6,756 bases of DNA. Origin: an uncultured Caulobacter sp. (GTDB taxonomy: Bacteria; Pseudomonadota; Alphaproteobacteria; Caulobacterales; Caulobacteraceae). The DNA lies in the NCBI RefSeq assembly GCF_937900395.1, contig NZ_CALCDX010000032.1:1-6756 (forward strand), in the 5' to 3' direction. This document shows, one piece after another, positions 1 through 5,236 of the stretch. The notes beneath the pieces are model-generated. The model was not told the DNA's origin. It made no database searches and saw nothing but the letters and a program-made list of their open reading frames with translations. Every line of letters starts with the position of its first letter. Positions within the stretch are counted from its first letter, which is position 1. The translations under genes and the position numbers were made by a program.

Positions 1-698
1 AGGTCGTCTCGCCGGCCATCGGCCAGGCGGTGCTGGTCTCGGCGACCCTGACCATGTTCCTGATCCCGGGCCTCGCGGCGCTGGGCGCGCGCCTAGGGCG
101 AAAGGGCGCGCAGCCGCCCGTCAGCGAGGCCCCGGCGGGCGAGCCGGACCGCGTCGGCCCCGAGCCGGCCGGCCAGGTGCTGGTGATCGGCTATGGCCGG
201 GTTGGCAAGCTGGTCGGCGACATGCTGGGCCGCCACGACCTGCCGTGGATCGCGATCGAGCGCGACGCGCGCCTGGTCGAGCAGGGCCGCCGCGAGGGTC
301 GCCGCATCTATTATGGCGACGCCGCCCGCGTGGAGCTTCTCGAGCGCTGCGGCCTCGCCACCGCCCGCGCGGTGGTCGTGACCATGGACGCGCCCGAGGC
401 GGCCGAGGCGGTGGTCGCCGCGGCGCGCGGCGCGCGTCCGGAGCTGGCCATCGTCGCCCGCGCCCGCGACGCCCGGCACGCCGCCCGCCTCTACGAACTG
501 GGCGCCACCGACGCGGTGCCGGAGACCATCGAGGCCTCGCTGCAGCTCTCCGAAGCGGTGCTGGTCGACATCGGCGTGCCGATGGGCCTGGTCATCGCCT
601 CGATCCACGAGCGCCGGGACGAATATCGCAAGAAGCTCAATCGCCCCGACGCCTTGGGCGGCAAGCGCCGGCGGCTGCGGGACGCGTCGCTGCGCTAG
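1..698 (+). CDS. Kef-type (CPA2) K+/H+ antiporter, C-terminal part with RCK/TrkA-N domain (5' truncated)
   Basis: The frame is open from base 3 with no start needed, so the gene begins upstream of the window and ends at TAG 696-698. The first ~30 residues are hydrophobic (VLVSATLTMFLIPGLAAL) and look like the last transmembrane helix of a CPA2 antiporter. A charged, proline-rich linker follows, then a Rossmann fold. The fold opens with VLVIGYGRVG, with the GxGxxG nucleotide-binding loop at window residues 63-68, an acidic residue pair at the end of the second strand (IAIERD), and the RCK-typical YYGDAARVELLERCG segment. Family knowledge: KefB/KefC proteins expel K+ in exchange for H+ at the inner membrane, and this domain gates the channel by binding NAD(H) or related ligands. 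The tail after the domain is short and basic. Which Kef paralogue this is, and whether it is glutathione-gated, cannot be told from this fragment. It converges with the minus-strand gene 27 bp away. Confidence 0.9.
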   Translation, partial: VVSPAIGQAVLVSATLTMFLIPGLAALGARLGRKGAQPPVSEAPAGEPDRVGPEPAGQVLVIGYGRVGKLVGDMLGRHDLPWIAIERDARLVEQGRREGRRIYYGDAARVELLERCGLATARAVVVTMDAPEAAEAVVAAARGARPELAIVARARDARHAARLYELGATDAVPETIEASLQLSEAVLVDIGVPMGLVIASIHERRDEYRKKLNRPDALGGKRRRLRDASLR

Positions 699-725
699 CT
701 GGGCCTACGCCGCGGCGGTGAGCCT

Positions 726-1199
726 TCAGGGCGCGGGCGCGTGGTCGATGCTGAAGGTCCGCGCCATGCGCCATTGGCCATCGGCGCCGAGCTTCCACAG
801 GATCGAGAACCGCGCCTTGCCGGCCAGGCGTTCGGGACCCTCGCCCTTTCGCTCGTAGAAGAGGTGTGTCCCCTCCTCCACCGCGCCGAAGCCCGGAATG
901 GCGTAGACCTTCAGCGTTTCGGGGACCAACTCGCGGCGAGACCGCCAGGCGTCGGGCGCGCGCTTGGCGGCGCAGCTCTTGGCGTAGTCGGCGATGAAGG
1001 CCTGCCGATCCATCGCGCCGCCCTTGTCGTGATAAAACTCCATGTCGTCCGTCACGGTCGCCGCCAGGGCCGCGGGGTCGCACTGCGCGAACATGAGGTC
1101 GAACAAGGCCGTATCGCGCGCCGCGATGGCCGCCGTGAGCGCCGGCTGTGTCGGGACAAGGATCGACGTCGCGGCCAGCGCGGCGAAAAGCGGAAACAT
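726..1199 (-). CDS. SnoaL/NTF2-like (DUF4440-type) small protein, possibly exported
   Basis: The protein has 157 residues. The ATG at 1199 is preceded by a good Shine-Dalgarno sequence (GGGAGG) six to seven bases upstream, and an in-frame TGA lies just beyond, so no longer N-terminus is possible. The first ~20 residues are hydrophobic and end in PTQPA, which could be a signal peptide, but there is no basic residue at the N-terminus, so export is uncertain. The rest fits the compact alpha+beta cone of NTF2-like proteins. It carries the signature I recall from DUF4440-type proteins: a Cys-Asp pair (C40, D41), then EFYHDKGG (54-61), a central GFGAVEEGTH stretch, FSILWK, and a C-terminal RMARTFSIDH. 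Members of this fold are enzymes (isomerases, cyclases) or binding proteins, and no substrate can be assigned here. It lies downstream of merR on the same strand, but a 137-bp gap makes co-transcription uncertain. Confidence 0.82.
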   Translation of the reverse strand: MFPLFAALAATSILVPTQPALTAAIAARDTALFDLMFAQCDPAALAATVTDDMEFYHDKGGAMDRQAFIADYAKSCAAKRAPDAWRSRRELVPETLKVYAIPGFGAVEEGTHLFYERKGEGPERLAGKARFSILWKLGADGQWRMARTFSIDHAPAP

Positions 1200-1212
1200 C
1201 GGCGCCTCCCAG

Positions 1213-1226
1213 GATCAGCGCTGATC
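1213..1226. promoter_or_regulatory. Perfect 14-bp palindrome (putative operator) just upstream of the NTF2-like gene
   Basis: The sequence GATCAGCGCTGATC is its own reverse complement. Read on the minus strand, it is extended by CCAG on the left and CTGG on the right with a one-base offset, giving a larger imperfect dyad. It sits 13 bp upstream of the ATG at 1199 and right next to the Shine-Dalgarno sequence. A bound repressor or an mRNA hairpin there could block initiation. The protein that would bind is unknown, and it does not resemble the dyad in the merR-methyltransferase gap. Confidence 0.4.
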
Positions 1227-1271
1227 TGGATCCCCCATCCGCCGGGCCGTGTCGCGTGAATTCGTGGTCAT

Positions 1272-1288
1272 CCTCCGGGCGACGGAGG
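1272..1288. other. Small hairpin in the gap between merR and the NTF2-like gene
   Basis: The arms CCTCCG and CGGAGG pair perfectly around a five-base loop, about 50 bp past the merR stop codon on the minus strand. No T-run follows on that strand, so it is a weak candidate for an intrinsic terminator. It may be an RNA processing or stability hairpin, or chance in GC-rich DNA. Confidence 0.25.
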
Positions 1289-1336
1289 CCTGGTGTTCAA
1301 GGTCCGTTCAGGCCCGCGCGCCGGCGCCTGCGGCCT

Positions 1337-1747
1337 TCACACCGCCTCGGCCCGAAACCGGCGGCGCCGATGGCCCGCCGCCTTCACGAGGCGGAGGAAG
1401 TGCGGGCAGTCCGTCAGGATTGGGACCTTGCAATCGGCGGCGTGGCGCAGGCCCTCGCGCATCCGGGTCAGTTGCTCGATCCGCCGATCCAGCTGGGCGG
1501 CCTTGTCCCGGAGACGGGCCCGGTCGATGTCGGGCCCATCCAGCAGGTCGGCGATCTCGTCCAATGTGAAGCCGCAGGCGCGGCCCAGGGCGATCAGAGA
1601 CAGGCGTTCCGCGGTCTCGGGCGCGAACAGGCGCTTGAGGCCCCGGCGGCCAATCGAAGAGATCAGCCCTTTCTCCTCATAGAAGCGGAGGGCCGAAGCC
1701 CTGACGCCGGACCGCCGGGAAAGCTCGGAGATATCGATCTCGAACAC
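1337..1747 (-). CDS. MerR-family transcriptional regulator with Cys-X7-Cys sensor pair
   Basis: The protein has 136 residues from a GTG start at 1747. GAGG on the minus strand, seven bases upstream, serves as ribosome-binding site. The N-terminus is a clear MerR winged helix-turn-helix: ISELSRRSGVRASALRFYEEKGLI (residues 6-29, hyphenated by no gap) followed by a basic wing and LFAPETAERLSLI. The second helical pair (GFTLDEIADLL) follows, then a dimerisation helix at about 76-103. Beyond it, C106 and C114 are separated by seven residues and the second is followed by proline (DCPHF). CueR uses the same Cys-X7-Cys-Pro spacing to bind monovalent metal, but the loop is not otherwise diagnostic, so metal, redox or small-molecule sensing all remain open. 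MerR proteins bind dyads inside over-long promoter spacers and untwist the DNA to activate. The gene diverges from the methyltransferase, the likely target, and its own translation start overlaps the dyad, which suggests autoregulation. Confidence 0.92.
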   Translation of the reverse strand: MFEIDISELSRRSGVRASALRFYEEKGLISSIGRRGLKRLFAPETAERLSLIALGRACGFTLDEIADLLDGPDIDRARLRDKAAQLDRRIEQLTRMREGLRHAADCKVPILTDCPHFLRLVKAAGHRRRRFRAEAV

Positions 1748-1750
1748 CGC

Positions 1751-1781
1751 TTGACCTCAAGTGCGCTTGAGCTTGCAGGAT
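1751..1781 (+). promoter_or_regulatory. MerR-type promoter with SoxR-box-like operator driving the methyltransferase
   Basis: A -35 element TTGACC (1751-1756) is separated by exactly 19 bp from a weak -10, CAGGAT (1776-1781). Inside lies CTCAAG-TGCG-CTTGAG (1756-1771), with six-base arms that are perfect inverted repeats. The known E. coli soxS operator core is CTCAAG-TTAA-CTTGAG, and it sits in the same register relative to its -35. An over-long 19-bp spacer is the hallmark of promoters activated by MerR-family proteins. The expected start of transcription is near 1788, giving a leader of about 30 bases. The regulator is almost certainly the adjacent divergent MerR protein; the inducer is unknown. 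Confidence 0.8.
1755..1758 (-). promoter_or_regulatory. merR ribosome-binding site overlapping the operator
   Basis: On the minus strand this reads GAGG, followed by seven bases and the GTG at 1747. It supports the GTG as the start. It overlaps the left arm of the dyad and the -35 of the opposite promoter, so merR transcription must begin within or beyond the operator. Confidence 0.5.
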
Positions 1782-1817
1782 CTTCCCACTGGCTGATCAT
1801 GGCAATGAGGAGACAAG

Positions 1818-2651
1818 ATGAGCACGAGCGTCGATCGCGACATGGCGGCCTATTGGGACCGCGCGGGTCAGGTCTGGGTCGAGCATCAGGCGTTGCTGGA
1901 CCGGATCATGGCGCCGATCGCCGAGGCGGTGGTCGAGGCGGCCGGGCTGGTCAATGGCGAGGCCGTGCTGGACGTGGGCTGCGGCGCAGGCGCGACCACT
2001 CTGGAAGCCGCCTGGCGGACGGGGCCTGTGGGACGCGCGGTCGGCGTCGACATCTCCGGCGCTCTTGTCGAGCTGGCCCGTCGACGCGCCGGCGAGGAGG
2101 GTCTCGAGGGCGTCGAGTTCCTGCTGGCCGACGCCCAGGCCCACGCTTTCGTCCCTGTGTTCGATGCGGTCATTTCGCGGTTCGGAGTGATGTTCTTTCC
2201 CGATCCCGTCGCCGCCTTCGCCAATCTGCGCGGGGCGCTGAAGGCGGATGGGCGCCTGACCTTCGCCGCGTGGCGTTCACCCGAGGAGAACCCGCTGGCG
2301 CTGATCCCTCTGCAGGCGGCCGCGCCATTCCTCGCCGAGCCGCCGGGGTTCGAAAGGGATGCGCCCGGTCGCTTCGCCTTCGCCGATCCAGAGCGCGTCC
2401 GGGCGATCCTGACCGCAAGCGGATGGCGCGACGTGGCGATCACGGCGCTCGATGTCGCCAGTCCGCTGTCGTTCGATGAGTTGATGACCATGAGCCTGCG
2501 GATCGGTCCGCTGAATCCGATCCTCAAGGCGGCGGACGAAGACATGCGCCGTAAGGTCGGCCAGGCGGTCGAGTCCGCCCTGGCGCCTCACGTCCGGGAG
2601 GGTGTCGCGACAATGAAATCGGCGTGCTGGCTGGTCACGGCCAAGGCCTAG
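1818..2651 (+). CDS. Class I SAM-dependent methyltransferase (UbiE/Methyltransf_11-like)
   Basis: The protein has 277 residues. The ATG at 1818 has a strong Shine-Dalgarno sequence (GAGGAG, 1807-1812) at ideal spacing. The N-terminus carries YWDRAGQVWVEHQALLD (12-28), which I recall from a widespread group of uncharacterised bacterial methyltransferases. SAM-binding motif I is VLDVGCGAG (50-58), the acidic residue that holds the SAM ribose is D78 in VGVDIS, motif III is ADA (104-106), and motif IV/post I is FDAVISRFGVMFF (115-127). The C-terminal third is the variable substrate-cap region. No signal peptide or membrane segment is seen, so it is cytosolic. Cysteines are few (C55 in motif I and one near the C-terminus), which argues against an ArsM-type arsenite methyltransferase. 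Its promoter holds the MerR-type operator, so it is probably induced by whatever the divergent regulator senses, perhaps to methylate that compound. The substrate is not determinable from sequence. Confidence 0.9.
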   Translation: MSTSVDRDMAAYWDRAGQVWVEHQALLDRIMAPIAEAVVEAAGLVNGEAVLDVGCGAGATTLEAAWRTGPVGRAVGVDISGALVELARRRAGEEGLEGVEFLLADAQAHAFVPVFDAVISRFGVMFFPDPVAAFANLRGALKADGRLTFAAWRSPEENPLALIPLQAAAPFLAEPPGFERDAPGRFAFADPERVRAILTASGWRDVAITALDVASPLSFDELMTMSLRIGPLNPILKAADEDMRRKVGQAVESALAPHVREGVATMKSACWLVTAKA

Positions 2652-3005
2652 CTTGACCTTTCGTTTTGGGGTGACATGAGCGGCGAGGGCCGATGACCTG
2701 CGAAGAGGTGCGGTTTTTTAGCGACGATCCGCGAATGCTTGGCCTTTTCCCTTCCACAAAACCTTGCGCGCAATCGTTTCACGTGCGAACCCAGCAGAAG
2801 CTGACGCTTCACAATCCGTGGAGGTCGGTGGGCATGCTCGGAAGCGATTCTGAGGGGCGGTCTTGTGGAGCTTTCCCTTGAAAAATCAGGGGGCGAAACC
2901 TGCCGAGTGTGTCTTCGCCGACACTTTCCCGTGGCGTTCGCCTTGGTATAACAGCGCTAGGCTCGGGTTACCGGCCTGGGCAGGGCAATAGAGGGCTCTT
3001 CAAAA
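2652..3005. other. Non-coding intergenic region upstream of the OmpA-like gene
   Basis: These 354 bases separate the methyltransferase stop from the OmpA-like start. They are clearly less GC-rich than the neighbours and contain runs such as TTTTTT and GAAAAA. Short open frames exist, for example from the ATG at 2693 for 62 codons, but their third positions lack the strong G/C bias of the real genes here, so I do not call them. A bulged hairpin (CCC-TGA / TCA-GGG, about 2876-2892), a five-bp stem (GTGTC/GACAC, about 2908-2923) and one GANTC site (2846-2850, the CcrM methylation motif) are present. No convincing terminator follows the methyltransferase. The right end holds a promoter. The length would allow a small RNA or upstream regulatory sites, but nothing recognisable is seen. 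Confidence 0.6.
2925..2952 (+). promoter_or_regulatory. Housekeeping-type promoter of the OmpA-like gene
   Basis: GGTATAAC (2945-2952) matches seven of eight positions of the Caulobacter housekeeping -10 GCTANAWC, and its TATAAC core is also close to the general TATAAT. A weaker -35, TTTCCCG (2925-2931), lies 13 bp upstream, within the known 10-14 range. Transcription would start near 2959, leaving a leader of about 47 bases with GAGGG (2991-2995) ten bases before the ATG. Confidence 0.5.
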
Positions 3006-4223
3006 ATGAAACTCAACCTCCTGGCGGGAGCTGCTCTGGCCGCGGTGTTCGCCGCGTCGGGCGTTTCGGCCCAAGAGACCGGCTGGTACGGCGCGGTCGA
3101 CCTTGGCTATCACTGGCCGCAAGGTCTGAAGACCGAGTCGGACGCTAGCGCTCCTGACGGCGCTCACTATCACTGGGGCTGGAAGTCGGACAGCGACTGG
3201 ACCGGCTTCGTCCGTTTGGGCTACCAGTTCAACCCGAACTGGCGCGCCGAAGTCGAGGGCGGTTACCGTCCGGGCGACCTGAAGAGCGTCCGCGGCAACG
3301 CCGCGCGCACCCGTGAGCCGCTCGGTCTCTGCACCCCGGGCGTGACGCGCACCGTCTCGGCCCCGACCTGCGGCGCCCCGGAGGGTTCGATCGATTCCTG
3401 GACCCTGATGGCGAACGTCATCTATGATTTCGCTCCGGGCGCCTGGTTCAATCCGTTCCTCGGCGCTGGCGTCGGCATTAACCGTCTGGACGTCAAGACC
3501 CTGGGGCAGTTCAGCAACGTCCCGGCCCTGAGCGACCCGACGATCCCCAATCCGGCGATCCAGAACCTGACCGTCGATGACGACGATCTGGCCATCGCTT
3601 GGCAAGCCATCGCCGGCGCCTCGATCAAGGCCACGGATAAGCTGAAGATCGACTTCACCTATCGCTACACCACGGGTTCCGAGCATGCCTGGCAGTCGCA
3701 GGGCTCCTCCGCTCTGCAGCCGGGCGCCTTCTCGGGCCAGTACAAGGACCAGTCGGTGACCGTGGGTCTCCGCTACTCGTTCGCGTCGCCGCCGCCCCCG
3801 CCGCCTCCGCCCCCGCCTCCGCCTCCGCCTCCGCCTCCGCCCCCGCCGCCTCCCCCGCCGCCGCCGCCTCCGCCGGCTCCGGTGTTCGAGGCTCGCGAGT
3901 TCATCGTGTACTTCCCGTTCGACCAGTCGGTCCTGACGCCGGAAGCGCAATCGGTGGTGACGGAAGCCGCGAAGTACTCGAGCGACGGCAAGGCGACGAA
4001 GATCATCGTTGTCGGCCACACCGACACCTCGGGCTCGCCGAAGTACAACATCAAGCTGTCGGAACGCCGCGCCAAGGCCGTCGCCGACGCTCTGGTCTCG
4101 CAAGGCGTCTCCAAGGACGTCCTGGGCGTCGACTGGAAGGGTGAAAGCGCTCCGGCCGTCGCCACCGGTGATGGCGTGAAGGAACCGCTGAACCGTCGTT
4201 CGACGATCTCGATCAACTTCTAA
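3006..4223 (+). CDS. OmpA-family outer-membrane protein: beta-barrel, polyproline linker, peptidoglycan-binding domain
   Basis: The protein has 405 residues. It begins with a classic signal peptide (MKLNLLAGAALAAVFAASG, cleavage expected after VSA, residue 22). Residues 23-260 alternate polar and aromatic residues (GWYGAVDLGYHW, FVRLGYQF, VTVGLRYSF) as in the eight-stranded OmpA/OmpW-type barrel. C109 and C122 are well placed for a disulfide in an outer loop. Residues 262-290 are 29 unbroken prolines. From about 294 to 405 is the OmpA C-terminal domain: FPFDQSVLTPEA, then GHTDTSGSPKYN and LSERRAKAVADAL. D340 and R355 are 15 residues apart, the spacing of the two residues that hold diaminopimelate in Acinetobacter OmpA, so peptidoglycan binding should be intact. 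It would tie the outer membrane to the wall. The gene has its own promoter and terminator, so it is likely monocistronic. It is not assigned to the Caulobacter ompA2 locus because no tonB neighbour is present. Confidence 0.95.
   Translation: MKLNLLAGAALAAVFAASGVSAQETGWYGAVDLGYHWPQGLKTESDASAPDGAHYHWGWKSDSDWTGFVRLGYQFNPNWRAEVEGGYRPGDLKSVRGNAARTREPLGLCTPGVTRTVSAPTCGAPEGSIDSWTLMANVIYDFAPGAWFNPFLGAGVGINRLDVKTLGQFSNVPALSDPTIPNPAIQNLTVDDDDLAIAWQAIAGASIKATDKLKIDFTYRYTTGSEHAWQSQGSSALQPGAFSGQYKDQSVTVGLRYSFASPPPPPPPPPPPPPPPPPPPPPPPPPPPPPAPVFEAREFIVYFPFDQSVLTPEAQSVVTEAAKYSSDGKATKIIVVGHTDTSGSPKYNIKLSERRAKAVADALVSQGVSKDVLGVDWKGESAPAVATGDGVKEPLNRRSTISINF
3789..3875 (+). repeat. Polyproline codon tract (29 CCN codons) with CCTCCG hexamer repeats
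   Basis: All 29 codons are proline, written with CCG, CCC and CCT. The central part is four tandem copies of the hexamer CCTCCG (codons 10-17 of the tract). The tract links the barrel to the peptidoglycan-binding domain. As a GC-rich, low-complexity microsatellite it is prone to slippage. Loss or gain of whole triplets keeps the frame and only alters linker length. Translating so many consecutive prolines should depend strongly on elongation factor P. Confidence 0.9.
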
Positions 4224-4250
4224 GATCGACGACGACCTGAAGACTTGGGA

Positions 4251-4283
4251 GGGCCCGGCGGCGACGCCGGGCCCTTTCTCTTT
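4251..4283 (+). terminator. Intrinsic terminator after the OmpA-like gene
   Basis: A perfect 10-bp GC stem (GGGCCCGGCG / CGCCGGGCCC, 4251-4260 and 4265-4274) closes a GCGA loop and is followed at once by TTTCTCTTT. It begins 27 bp after the stop codon at 4223. The T-rich stretch CCTTTCTCTTTG is repeated 14 bp further on (4287-4298) without a second stem. Confidence 0.92.
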
Positions 4284-4311
4284 GCGCCTTTCTCTTTGGG
4301 CCTTATCGGGC

Positions 4312-4338
4312 TTGGGGGCGCGGCGGCGAGGCTGTAAC
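4312..4338 (+). promoter_or_regulatory. Housekeeping-type promoter of the TauE/SafE gene, possibly giving a leaderless mRNA
   Basis: TTGGGGG (4312-4318) matches five of seven positions of the Caulobacter -35 TTGACGS. After 12 bp, GCTGTAAC (4331-4338) matches seven of eight positions of GCTANAWC. Transcription should start about 6-8 bases later, at or within a few bases of the ATG at 4347. No convincing Shine-Dalgarno sequence precedes that ATG, which fits a leaderless message. Confidence 0.55.
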
Positions 4339-4346
4339 ACCGCCTG

Positions 4347-5117
4347 ATGCTGACCGATCCGCTGTTCTACGCCGTGGCCGTCCCGGCCGTGATCCTGCTG
4401 GGCCTCGCCAAGGGCGGGTTCGCCGGCATCGGCGTGGTGGCCGTGCCGCTGATGGCCCTGGCGGTTTCGCCGGTCATGGCCGCCTCGATCGTGCTGCCGA
4501 TCCTGCTGATCCAGGACGTCGTCAGCGTCTGGGCCTTCCGGAAGAGCTGGGACAAGGGGCTGCTGCTGCTGATGCTGCCCTCGGCCGCTGTCGGCGTCTT
4601 CCTGGGCTGGGCCCTGGCGGCCTTCGTCAAGGAAGCGGCGGTCGAGCTGGCGGTGGGGGTGATCTCGGTCGCCTTCGCCCTGCAGCGCCTGTGGGCCGAG
4701 CGCGCGGTCAAGGCCGCCGAGCAGGTCGAGGCGACGCCCGGGCGGCCGTGGCTTGGCGCCCTGTGCGGCGCGGCGGCGGGCTTCACCAGCCAGATCGCCC
4801 ACGCCGGCGGCCCGCCGTTCCAGATCTATGTCCTGCCGCGCCGCCTGCCGCGGGACGCCTTCATCGGCACCAGCGCGATCTTTTTCGCGGTCGTGAACTG
4901 GATGAAGGTCCCGGCCTATGTCGCGCTGGGCCAGTTCACGCCCAAGGTCCTGGCCACCGCCGGCGTGTTGGCGCCGCTGGCCATCGCCTCGACCTGGGCC
5001 GGCGTCTGGCTGGTGCGGCGCGTGCCCGCCGAGGGTTTCTACAAGGTGATCTACGTCCTGCTGGTCGTGGTCGGCGGCAAGCTGGTCTTCGACGGCGCCC
5101 GCGGCCTTTTGACCTGA
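4347..5117 (+). CDS. TauE/SafE-family permease (putative sulfite/organosulfonate or anion exporter)
   Basis: The protein has 256 residues and is almost entirely hydrophobic, with about eight transmembrane segments. The TauE/SafE (formerly DUF81) fold is an inverted duplication, and both halves show the expected glycine-rich helix start: GLAKGGFAGIG (19-29) in the first, and GAAAGFTSQIAHAGGPP (about 141-157) in the second. A charged cytosolic loop (about 113-132, with AERAVKAAEQVEA) separates the halves. Family members move sulfite, sulfoacetate or related organic anions across the inner membrane; the substrate here cannot be assigned, since no sulfur-metabolism gene is nearby. The ATG at 4347 lacks a clear ribosome-binding site, but a good promoter ends 9 bases upstream. 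It is insulated from the OmpA-like gene by the strong terminator, and 119 bp separate it from the next gene, which has its own promoter. Confidence 0.92.
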   Translation: MLTDPLFYAVAVPAVILLGLAKGGFAGIGVVAVPLMALAVSPVMAASIVLPILLIQDVVSVWAFRKSWDKGLLLLMLPSAAVGVFLGWALAAFVKEAAVELAVGVISVAFALQRLWAERAVKAAEQVEATPGRPWLGALCGAAAGFTSQIAHAGGPPFQIYVLPRRLPRDAFIGTSAIFFAVVNWMKVPAYVALGQFTPKVLATAGVLAPLAIASTWAGVWLVRRVPAEGFYKVIYVLLVVVGGKLVFDGARGLLT

Positions 5118-5188
5118 CGCGCTTTTTCGTGGCCGATCGTGTCGTCGCCGCCCTTTCGCGGCCATAGTGATCGACGCTTATATGTCAC

Positions 5189-5213
5189 GGAACGAACTTA
5201 CCGTTCGGGCGTA
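5189..5213 (+). promoter_or_regulatory. EcfG/SigT-type general-stress promoter candidate upstream of the hemolysin III-like gene
   Basis: GGAAC (5189-5193), a 16-bp spacer and CGTA (5210-5213) match eight of nine fixed positions of the alphaproteobacterial general-stress consensus GGAAC-N16-CGTT. The expected start is near 5220, leaving about 16 bases before the ATG at 5237, with a G-rich AGCGGGG as ribosome-binding site. Two overlapping short inverted repeats (GAACG/CGTTC and CGAAC/GTTCG) lie over the -35 and spacer. A housekeeping alternative (TATATG near 5179) is weaker. Confidence 0.5.
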
Positions 5214-5236
5214 CTGCATCCGGACAGAGCGGGGCC

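Noticed and set aside
708..717. CGCCGCGGCG palindrome in the 27-bp gap between the convergent antiporter and NTF2-like genes, considered as a terminator
   Set aside because: It has no loop when folded on itself and no T-run on either side. Such short GC palindromes are expected by chance here.
1148..2479. A 443-codon plus-strand frame across merR, the promoter region and the methyltransferase
   Set aside because: It overlaps two recognisable genes in other frames and the MerR-type promoter. Its product is arginine/glycine-rich with no domain.
2693..2881. A 62-codon open frame after the methyltransferase, with GAGGG close upstream
   Set aside because: Third codon positions are not G/C biased as in the real genes here, the spacing of the possible ribosome-binding site is too short, and the product has no recognisable features. 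It could be a small protein, but nothing supports it.
2909..3148. A 79-codon open frame running into the OmpA-like gene
   Set aside because: It overlaps the promoter and the well-supported signal peptide of the OmpA-like protein in another frame.
3789..3875. The repeated CCG/CCT units considered as a CRISPR-like or regulatory repeat array
   Set aside because: The units are codon-length, have no spacers, and lie in frame within a protein. They encode a proline linker.
5130..5164. TGGCCG/CGGCCA inverted repeat after the TauE/SafE gene, considered as a terminator
   Set aside because: The six-bp arms are separated by a 23-base loop and no U-tract follows, so it is too weak to call.
3000..5165. 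A 721-codon open frame on the minus strand opposite the OmpA-like and TauE/SafE genes
   Set aside because: It is a GC-rich shadow frame. Its product is an arginine/glycine/aspartate-rich low-complexity string with a poly-Arg run opposite the proline codons, while the plus-strand genes carry clear signal peptide, motifs and family signatures.
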